Source: Tahibacter soli
Lineage (GTDB): Bacteria > Pseudomonadota > Gammaproteobacteria > Xanthomonadales > Rhodanobacteraceae
Length of the DNA stretch: 64,000 nucleotides
Assembly: GCF_025717065.2 (NCBI RefSeq)
Contig: NZ_JAOVZO020000009.1
Span: 31,555 to 95,554, forward strand
Direction: 5' to 3'
Shown here: piece after piece, positions 57,998-64,000 of the stretch
Numbering within the stretch: position 1 is the stretch's first letter
How the letters are laid out: each line of letters begins with the position of its first letter
Notes under the pieces: model-generated
The model's input: only the letters and a program-made list of their open reading frames with translations
Told to the model about the DNA's origin: nothing
The model's database searches: none
Program-made: the position numbers and the translations under genes

Positions 57998-58681
57998 ACG
58001 ATCGGCGCCGACGGCGCGCAGATACGCGTCCATGCCGCGGTCGGGCGTGTCGTCGAAGCGCTCGCCGGTCGGTTCGACGCTTGCGATGCGATCGAGGCGG
58101 AAGTTGCGAAACGCGCCGCGCAGCCGGCACCAGCCGCCGAGCGTCCACGCGCCGCCCCAGAACGCCAGGCACAGCGGCTCGACGTCGCGCCGCGTAGCGC
58201 GGCCTTCCGCGTCGGCATAGTCGACCGCGATGACGCGGCGATCGCCGATGCACGCGTGCAGGCCGTCGAAGTGCGCCTTGAGCGATACGTGCTGGCCGAA
58301 ATCCGGCGCGTAGATGCGCGAACGCTCGGTGCGGCTGCGCAGCTCCTGCGGAACGACGGCGGAAATTTTCAATAGCGCCGCGTCGACCGCGCGCGTCAGG
58401 CGCTCGCCGGCGAACGCCTGCACGAAGCGCGAGCCGACGACCAGCGCTTCGAGCTCGTCGGCGGCGAACATCAGGGGCGGAATGTCGCTGCCCTTACGCA
58501 GCAGATAGCCGACGCCGGCTTCGCCTTCGATCGGCACGCCCGAGCGCTGCAGGTCGGCGACGTCGCGATACACCGTGCGCTGCGACACGCCGAGCGTATC
58601 GGCGAGCCGATGCGCGGGCAGCGCGGTACGCCGCCCGCGCAACGCATGAATGATCAGAAACAGTCGGTCGGCGCGGCGCAT
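57986..58681 (-). CDS. YafY-type HTH/WYL regulator
   Basis: 231 residues. HTH_11-type winged helix at the N-terminus (RADRLFLIIHALRGRRTALP; LGVSQRTVYRDVADLQRSGV; GEAGVGYLLRKG), followed by a WYL-type domain in which the signature is degenerate (GGAWTLGGWCRLRGAFRNFR). Length and layout match YafY-like repressors. It lies downstream of a VOC-family gene on the same strand, a very common pairing in which the regulator controls the VOC gene. A dyad GGTTAC..GTAACC stands just upstream of its start. Confidence 0.88.
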   Translation of the reverse strand: MRRADRLFLIIHALRGRRTALPAHRLADTLGVSQRTVYRDVADLQRSGVPIEGEAGVGYLLRKGSDIPPLMFAADELEALVVGSRFVQAFAGERLTRAVDAALLKISAVVPQELRSRTERSRIYAPDFGQHVSLKAHFDGLHACIGDRRVIAVDYADAEGRATRRDVEPLCLAFWGGAWTLGGWCRLRGAFRNFRLDRIASVEPTGERFDDTPDRGMDAYLRAVGADRSTH

Positions 58682-58697
58682 CGGCGCAGGATCGCAG

Positions 58698-58868
58698 GTT
58701 ACTGGTGACCTGTAACCGACAAATCGAAAGTCGCTCGCTCGTCCTGGCCGCGCAGTACTTGCTGCTCACTCGGCCGATAGCGGGTGCTATCGGCCTCGCT
58801 CCGCAGCGGCGTCCTGCACGATGCGTCCTTCGCGATCCCTCTTCCGATTTATCGGTTACAGGCCACTA
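58698..58868. promoter_or_regulatory. WYL/VOC intergenic region with 18-bp inverted repeats
   Basis: CCTGTAACCGACAAATCG (58709-58726) recurs inverted with one mismatch at 58845-58862. Between them is a perfect 10-bp hairpin GGCCGATAGC-gggt-GCTATCGGCC (58772-58795). Near the WYL start the left repeat is part of GGTTAC-N9-GTAACC (58698-58716... overlapping), a probable operator. The right copy ends at the VOC stop codon. The region could be a two-site operator or a MITE remnant. Confidence 0.45.
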
Positions 58869-59240
58869 GACCGGCGACCAGAGCCCCACGCGATTGCCTT
58901 CGCAGTCGCGGAACTGCGCGAAGAAGCCCATGCCTTCGGGCAGCGCCGTGCGCGGCACGACCGTCTGCGCGTCGAGCTTGCCCAGACGCTCGAGCACGAC
59001 GGAGAGGTCGCCGACGCTCAGGTACACGGTGGTGCCGTCCATCGACGGCGCGCAATGTTCGTGGCGGATCAGCGCGCCGCTCGACATCGGCTGGCCCCCA
59101 TAGGGAAACACGACGAGTTCGACCTCGCCCATCGTTTCGCGTTTGAGCGGCTGGCCGAACGCGGTTTCGTAGAAGCGCTGCGCGCGGTCGAGGTCGGTCG
59201 CGGGAATTTCGAACCAGGCGGGAACGTTCGGGTTGAGCAT
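58866..59240 (-). CDS. VOC-family (glyoxalase-like) protein
   Basis: 124 residues with the beta-alpha-beta-beta-beta pattern of a single VOC domain pair: MLNPNVPAWFEIPATDLDRA, RFYETAFGQPLKRETMGEVE, then TTVYLSVGDLSVVLERLGKL and GFFAQFRDCEGNRVGLWSP. The last motif (DCEGNRVGLW) is typical of the glyoxalase/bleomycin-resistance-like subgroup that is often paired with YafY regulators. Metal ligands are not all evident; substrate unknown. The WYL regulator gene follows downstream on the same strand. Confidence 0.9.
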   Translation of the reverse strand: MLNPNVPAWFEIPATDLDRAQRFYETAFGQPLKRETMGEVELVVFPYGGQPMSSGALIRHEHCAPSMDGTTVYLSVGDLSVVLERLGKLDAQTVVPRTALPEGMGFFAQFRDCEGNRVGLWSPV

Positions 59241-59259
59241 GACTGTCTCCGTGAAAGTG

Positions 59260-59279
59260 GCGGGTGGGAAAACACCCGC
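59260..59279 (-). terminator. Hairpin after the delta-60 repeat gene
   Basis: GCGGGTG (59260-59266) pairs with CACCCGC (59273-59279) around GGAAAA. It is about 50 bases past the stop of the gene at 59328 and 20 bases before the VOC start on the minus strand. The following CACTTTC is only weakly U-rich. Confidence 0.35.
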
Positions 59280-59327
59280 ACACTTTGCGCCGGCGCTGCT
59301 GCCAGCGTTCTGTCAGCAGCGAGCGGA

Positions 59328-60740
59328 TCACTCGTCGACGCCGTCGCGGAAGACGAGGTCGCTCGTCAGCCGCAGCACCGCCGTGTCGACCATGCCCTCG
59401 CCCGGCGGTTGCGCCGAACGGCCGGCGAGCAGTGCACGGCCGCCATCGAGCGTCACGGCCATCGCATCGTCGTACGAGCCGCCGTGACCCAGATCGCGCA
59501 CGAACACGCCGCCGCTGCCGAACGTCGCGTCGAGCGCCCCGTCGGCCGTCACGCGTACCGCGGCCATGCGCTCGCGCGCGGGGTCGAACACGCTGTAGCT
59601 GATCGACGCCACGAGCCTGCCGTCGCTCTGCCGCACGAGGCCCGACGCGCTTTCGTTCCAGCTGCCGGGTACCGGGTCGATCGTGCGAAAGCCCGGCGTC
59701 GCGGCGTCGCCGAAGCTCGCGTCGTCGGCACCGGCATCGTCGAGACGGCCGAACACGACGTTCGTGCCCGACTTGCCGCCGACCTCGTAGTGCCCCGCGA
59801 AGACCAGCTTGCCATGCGGCGCGAGCAGCAGGCGATCGATGCCGTCGACGGCCGACGACACGCCGGCGACGTTGAACGTGCGCCAGCCGTCGCCGGCGAA
59901 CGTCGGGTCGGGCGTGCCGTCGGTCTTCCATCGCGCGATCGACAGATCGTAGTTGTCGACGAAGTTCGGGTCCGGCACCTGGAACGTGCCGCCGGTGACG
60001 ATGCGATCGTCGGGCAGGATCGCCAGCGCGCGGAAATAGCCGAGCCGGTCGACATCGGGCTCGACGAGCGTCGCGACGCCGTCGGTGCCGAATGTCGCAT
60101 CGCGTGCGCCCTGCGGCGTCACGCGCACGACGGCGCCGCGATATTGCGGCGTGCCGCCGACCTGTTCGCCGGCCGCGACGATGCGGCCCTGGCTGTCGAC
60201 GCCGAGGTCGTGCAGCTGCAGGCGCGGATACAGCACCACGCCCGCGTCGCCGAAATCCGGATCGAGGCTACCGTCGACGCGCAGCTTCGCGATGAAGCCG
60301 TGCATCGGCGCGAACGCAAAACACGAACCGGCGACGAACAGGCTGCCGTCCGCGTTCACCCGCATCGCCTCGACGAGCTGCATCTGCGCGCCGACGACGA
60401 GGTCGGGCAGCACCGCGAGCCCCGGATACTTCGGATTGCCGCCGAACGTCGCGTCGGGCGTGCCGTCGGGCGCAAGGCGCGCGACCATTGCGCGCATGCG
60501 CGGATCGGGCGTGCCCGCGACGAGCCGGTTGCGCCAGCCGCCGAGCACGATGCGGCGATCGGGCATCACGGCGACCGCCTGCGGCGCCAGCTGATGGCCT
60601 TCGACGCCGTCGAGCGCCATGTACGCGACGCCCTGATTGCCGAACGTCGTATCGAGCGCGCCGTCCTGCGCGTTGGCCGCCGTGATGCCGATCGCGCCGG
60701 CCGTCAGGGCGATCGCGCGAAGCTTTCGTTTCAGTCTCAT
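59328..60740 (-). CDS. Secreted delta-60-repeat (beta-propeller-like) protein
   Basis: 470 residues with a signal peptide (MRLKRKLRAIALTAGAIGIT, cleaved after ANA). The mature protein is a series of delta-60-type repeats, each with (L/P)D(T/A/P)(T/S)FGxxG plus a following strand: LDTTFGNQGVAYM, PDATFGGN, LDPDFGDAGVVL, RDATFGTDGVATL, PDPTFAGDGWRTF, DDASFGDAATPGF and LDATFGSGGVFV, about 60 residues apart. The C-terminus SDLVFRDGVDE resembles the IFADGFE tail of the HAF-repeat protein. Likely an extracellular or cell-surface protein; no enzymatic motif. Transcribed alone, with about 140 bases upstream before the Cys-rich lipoprotein gene. Confidence 0.85.
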   Translation of the reverse strand: MRLKRKLRAIALTAGAIGITAANAQDGALDTTFGNQGVAYMALDGVEGHQLAPQAVAVMPDRRIVLGGWRNRLVAGTPDPRMRAMVARLAPDGTPDATFGGNPKYPGLAVLPDLVVGAQMQLVEAMRVNADGSLFVAGSCFAFAPMHGFIAKLRVDGSLDPDFGDAGVVLYPRLQLHDLGVDSQGRIVAAGEQVGGTPQYRGAVVRVTPQGARDATFGTDGVATLVEPDVDRLGYFRALAILPDDRIVTGGTFQVPDPNFVDNYDLSIARWKTDGTPDPTFAGDGWRTFNVAGVSSAVDGIDRLLLAPHGKLVFAGHYEVGGKSGTNVVFGRLDDAGADDASFGDAATPGFRTIDPVPGSWNESASGLVRQSDGRLVASISYSVFDPARERMAAVRVTADGALDATFGSGGVFVRDLGHGGSYDDAMAVTLDGGRALLAGRSAQPPGEGMVDTAVLRLTSDLVFRDGVDE

Positions 60741-60878
60741 CGTCCAACCTCTGCTGCATCAGAACCCCACCCAAGGCGCGGGACGCGGCAGCGGTCGAAT
60801 TCGACGCAGAGATTTCGATGGAATGTCGCCGGTGCGATTTTCTGCACATATTTGCGTTAAAAACATGAAAAGCGGCGA

Positions 60879-61235
60879 TCAGCGCCCGCAGCGCGCGCCC
60901 GGCCGATCGCCCGATGCGACGCACGCGGGTGCGCCGTATTCGGCGAGGCATTGATCGCCGGACGCGCACGAACGGCAACGCTCCAGTGCGCAGACGTAGG
61001 CGCCGCAGACGTTGAGCTTGCCGTCGCGCAGACCGTCGGCGCCGCGCGGCGCGGGCGTGCAGCGGCGGCCGTAGTCGCCCGTCGGCGCGGCGCAGCGGTC
61101 GCGATCGCAGAAGCCCGAAGCGCACTGCGCGTCGCGCGCGCACGCGGCGCCGATGTCCGACGCCGCGACGCGATCCGCGCCGCCGCAGGCGGCGAGGATC
61201 AGCGCAAGAACGCTAGTTGCAACCCGCACCTTCAT
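60879..61235 (-). CDS. Cys-rich secreted lipoprotein
   Basis: 118 residues from ATG 61235 (MKVRVATSVLALILAACGG, lipobox LAAC). After the anchor, the sequence is rich in Cys (about 13 in 100 residues) with a pattern GAACARDAQCASGFCDRDRC .. CGAYVCALERCRSCASGDQC, similar to small extracellular Dickkopf-like/EGF-like Cys modules in myxobacteria and Xanthomonadales. Function unknown. Its start lies 23 bases inside the preceding neprosin-like gene, so the two are translated from one message and may act together at the cell surface. Confidence 0.72.
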   Translation of the reverse strand: MKVRVATSVLALILAACGGADRVAASDIGAACARDAQCASGFCDRDRCAAPTGDYGRRCTPAPRGADGLRDGKLNVCGAYVCALERCRSCASGDQCLAEYGAPACVASGDRPGARCGR

Positions 61236-62562
61236 CGCCCGGTCCGCCGTAGTAGAACCAGTTGCGGTAGTTCGGATCGGAACTATAGAACGGTCCGTCG
61301 GCGCTGTAGCACGCGGCATCGGTGACCGAGATCGAGCCCGAGTCGAACCACCACGCCGTCGCCGGCGCCCAGACGTACATGAGGTTGCGGAAATACGCGG
61401 CGCGGCCGAAGTGCGTGTTCGCGTAGGCGCCGCTGCCCATGTCGGTCGAGGTCGCCGCGGGCGCGCTGCTGTCGAACACTTCGCCGTACCAGTCGAGGCG
61501 GTTGGCCTTGTCGCGGATGCCCGCCGCGGAGAACAGCGTGCCGCGACCGCACGGCGGCGCACCGCCGCCGACGCACTGCGGATAGTAGCCGGCCCATTCG
61601 CCGGCCGCGCGCACCCACCAGTTGCCTTCCCACAGCCGCACTTCGACGTCGAGGCTGAATTGCGAGCCGTTCGTGACGCTCGACCAGTTCACGAGCGACA
61701 TGCCGGGCGCGACGGTCGACGACACCTGGATCCAGCCGTCGACGAGCCGGTTGTAGCCGCCGACCCAGTCGCCCGACGCGCCGCCGTTCGTGCGGTAGTA
61801 GGTGAAGAACACCGGCCGTCGCGACGGGCTGAAGCCGGCCGTCTCGATCTTGCCCGCTTCGATCGCCTGCATCGGCGAGCCGCGGATGACGGCCGTCTGC
61901 GCGATCGACGTTTCGTTGCCGACGGGGCCGGTGGTATCCCAGATGTTGATGCGGCCGAGCGTGCCGAACACGTCGCCGAAGCGCTGCCACACCGCGTAGT
62001 AGCGGTCGTTCGACGCAGGAGCCGGCGGCGGCACCTTGGAGAAGATCTGCGTGGGATCTTCGGGCAGGTCTTTCACTTCCTTGAAGAAGCTGTCGAGGTC
62101 GAAGCGGACGACAGGCACGGTGCCGACCGGGCCGCGTGCGGATGCGTCGAGCTGCAGTTCGGTGGCGGCCTTGCCTTCCTCGCGCACGGTCTGCTTCAAC
62201 GCGGCCGGCAGCGCGGTCTCGAGAAACGGATTGTCGACGCGATCCTTGGGGCCGTCGGGCCGGGAATCGCCCGGCGCCTTGGCGAGACGACCGCCTTCGA
62301 CCTGCGACTCGGGCTTGATCCAGTCGACGACCTGCCCGGATTTGGTGCGCGTCGTCGCGACGACGCCGGCCTTCGCGCGCTGTTTGTCGACGAACTCGAC
62401 GATGCGTGCCTTGCGGCGTTCGTACTCGGCAGGGCTCAGCTCTTTCGGCGCGGTCTGCGGCGCTTTCGACGGCGGGTCTTGCGCGGCGGTCTGCGCGAAC
62501 GAAGCGGGAGCCGCGAGCGCAAAGAGCAGCGCCGCGGTGTATAGCGGTCGAATGTAGATCAT
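61213..62562 (-). CDS. Neprosin-family (putative prolyl endopeptidase) secreted protein
   Basis: 449 residues with a signal peptide (MIYIRPLYTAALLFALAAPA, cleaved after SFA). A charged helical region follows (about residues 40-130, propeptide-like), then a domain that looks like neprosin: SDWVGGYNRLVDGWIQV-like segment (GGASGDWVGGYN), LDVEVRLWEGNWWVRAAGEW, AGYYPQCVGGG, LFSAAGIRDKANRLDWYGEV and MGSGAYANTHFGRAAYFRNL. Neprosins cut after Pro and use a pair of Glu residues; I cannot place both with confidence. It overlaps the Cys-rich lipoprotein gene (61235). Upstream 62563-62814 is non-coding and would hold the promoter. Confidence 0.75.
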   Translation of the reverse strand: MIYIRPLYTAALLFALAAPASFAQTAAQDPPSKAPQTAPKELSPAEYERRKARIVEFVDKQRAKAGVVATTRTKSGQVVDWIKPESQVEGGRLAKAPGDSRPDGPKDRVDNPFLETALPAALKQTVREEGKAATELQLDASARGPVGTVPVVRFDLDSFFKEVKDLPEDPTQIFSKVPPPAPASNDRYYAVWQRFGDVFGTLGRINIWDTTGPVGNETSIAQTAVIRGSPMQAIEAGKIETAGFSPSRRPVFFTYYRTNGGASGDWVGGYNRLVDGWIQVSSTVAPGMSLVNWSSVTNGSQFSLDVEVRLWEGNWWVRAAGEWAGYYPQCVGGGAPPCGRGTLFSAAGIRDKANRLDWYGEVFDSSAPAATSTDMGSGAYANTHFGRAAYFRNLMYVWAPATAWWFDSGSISVTDAACYSADGPFYSSDPNYRNWFYYGGPGDEGAGCN

Positions 62563-62814
62563 GGCGATCGTCCTTGGTCAGTAGGCCAGGCAAAGCGTTT
62601 TCAAGCGCGACGGCACGAACGGCGGGGTTCGGCGACGTGCGCGGCAAAACGCTGCGCACGCTGCAACGCATGCGCACTGTGCAATTTGCCGCACTGTCGA
62701 CAAAGCCGCATTCCGGCCGCGCCACTGAATTCGTGACGGGGATGCGCGAAAACTCTCAGCGCGCGGCGGCGACCCCGCACGTGGGATCGGACTTCCTCGC
62801 TTTTCTATAGCCGG
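62563..62814. other. Intergenic region, no gene found
   Basis: 252 bases between two minus-strand genes. Nothing coding is supported. A perfect 10-bp palindrome TAGCCGGCTA spans the stop of the DUF6881-like gene (62808-62817). The AT content rises towards the right end. Confidence 0.5.
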
Positions 62815-63129
62815 CTAAGGTTTCCAGCAAGCGCCGGAGAGCGCCGCGCGCCACGCATCTTCGAACGCCAGGCTGTCCGACTGCTCAACGATAAACTGCG
62901 GATCGGCGGCAATTTCAGTCGCGACCGGTACCGGTTTCTCGCCCAGTACCGTTCCGCCACTCGATCGAACCAACCCGGAAAAGCCCATGCGACCGTCGGG
63001 GAAAACCTCGACCTTTCTCAACTCGTAGCGATCATCATCCAATTCACTCAAGAGCAACACGGGATCGCTCTGCCGTTGATGAACCCATCTGACCTTCAAA
63101 TAGTTCATCTTCGCCGCCCCGTTGCTCAC
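62815..63129 (-). CDS. DUF6881-like small protein
   Basis: 104 residues from GTG 63129 (AGGGGAAGG upstream); ATG 63108 (MNYLKVRWVHQRQSDPVLLL) is an alternative that matches the family start. The core YLKVRWVHQ..DPVLLLSELDDDRYELRKVEVFPDGRMGFS (broken up here) is the pattern of DUF6881, a small domain often encoded in immunity-like positions beside polymorphic or contact-dependent toxins. No toxin gene is intact in the window. Base composition is clearly lower in GC than the rest of the window, so it may be acquired. Confidence 0.65.
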   Translation of the reverse strand: MSNGAAKMNYLKVRWVHQRQSDPVLLLSELDDDRYELRKVEVFPDGRMGFSGLVRSSGGTVLGEKPVPVATEIAADPQFIVEQSDSLAFEDAWRAALSGACWKP

Positions 63130-63559
63130 TAGCCTTCCCCTGTTGTGTCACGATTTCATGTTGATGACCGCCCGCCCGGTGACCCGCGATCGGACGCCTC
63201 GATGCGGCGATCGACAAATCCGCCGAGCGGCAGCAGCGGTGGCTGAAAGGGGTGCTGTTTGCAGACGGCTGAGGACGGCCTGACGTGCATCGGATGGCCT
63301 TTGGAGTCGGGGCGCCGTCAATGTCGACGCTTCGGTCGCGCACTGCGTACCGATACCGGTTCGAGTTGTCGGCGCCCAGCGTCGTCGTACCCGGACTGGT
63401 CTTAAAAAAGCGGCTGAGCAACTCAAGCAAGCGCTGCTGCGCCGTGGCTGTTGCCAGACCCAGGCAAATTCTGGGTGTCCCGATTTCCGTTCTATCTTGC
63501 AAAAAAGCTCGTCCTCGTCATATTTCAACACAGCGCCCATTCCTTGACGCCCGTGTGAT
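63130..63559. other. Lower-GC terminal region with no confident gene
   Basis: 430 bases before the G-run. The longest minus-strand frame (63148-63540, beginning MGAVLKYDEDELFCKIERKS) looks coding only for its first ~30 codons and then turns Arg/Ser/Ala-rich, and another frame (63044-63502) overlaps it. This suggests either a decayed or frameshifted gene end, possibly the toxin partner of the DUF6881-like protein, or non-coding DNA. The contig ends here, so it cannot be settled. Confidence 0.4.

Positions 63560-64000
<441 letters not shown>

Noticed and set aside
63044..63502. Minus-strand ORF overlapping the DUF6881-like gene, considered as a toxin
   Set aside because: Its product has no recognisable domain, and it overlaps the better supported DUF6881-like frame; kept only as a remark on a possibly decayed region.

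Overview
The window is about 63.5 kb of GC-rich chromosomal DNA (roughly 70% G+C by eye, with strong GC3 codon bias), followed by a 441-base run of pure G (63560-64000) that is almost certainly a sequencing or assembly artefact at a contig end. The gene content points to a gammaproteobacterium of the Xanthomonadales/Lysobacterales, Dokdonella- or Rhodanobacter-like. The clues are the order glnA - TorF porin - glnK - amtB, secreted repeat proteins ending in an IFADGFE-type tail, several IPTL/PEP-CTERM-like surface proteins, and intergenic REP doublets. This placement is inference; there is no rRNA or other marker gene, and I see no tRNA, rRNA, CRISPR array, prophage or intact insertion sequence.

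Left part (1-15.5 kb): the C-terminal part of a TPR regulator, a HAF-repeat secreted protein and a 1171-residue DUF11-type surface protein with five equal repeats. A small MITE (6881-7041) lies between that gene and a LysR regulator and sits exactly in their shared stop codons. The LysR gene is divergent from an MFS exporter and a PRISE-type reductase. Next comes a quinone/azoreductase - SMR exporter - NmrA block with its own divergent LysR, then GNAT and SnoaL-like genes and a DUF817 membrane protein.

Nitrogen block (15.5-20 kb): amtB, glnK and a TorF porin form one minus-strand operon behind glnA. The glnA upstream region holds a textbook sigma-54 -24/-12 promoter and two NtrC-like palindromes about 98 and 128 bases upstream of the inferred start. 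The torF leader is rich in hairpins.

Middle (20-34 kb): a second DUF11/IPTL-CTERM protein, a VapBC module, a PhyH-type dioxygenase, a HipBA module, a LysE exporter, a BNR-propeller + MoaD/ThiS-like pair, AraC and WYL regulators, and a pectin-acetylesterase-family hydrolase with a helical partner protein.

34-39 kb holds the most system-like locus: an AraC regulator divergent from a beta-helix lipoprotein, a diheme cytochrome c lipoprotein and a TonB-dependent receptor. 39-52 kb carries uppP, an iron-permease-family protein, a winged-helix/TPR regulator, stress-type small proteins (DUF2383, DUF1328) next to an AlgB-like activator, a TPR/Asp-hydroxylase beside a TPR/sulfotransferase gene that carries an apparent frameshift, and a Ycf46-like AAA+ ATPase. 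52-63 kb has lipid and housekeeping genes (YheT-like hydrolase, acyltransferase, SrkA kinase, thioesterase, ferredoxin reductase), an orphan response regulator, a glycosyltransferase, a WYL/VOC pair, a delta-60 repeat protein, a neprosin-like protein with a Cys-rich lipoprotein, and at the lower-GC end a DUF6881-like small protein.

Three dispersed copies of a ~140-base REP doublet (30.5, 39.0, 51.1 kb) and one of another type (29.0 kb) sit at gene ends.
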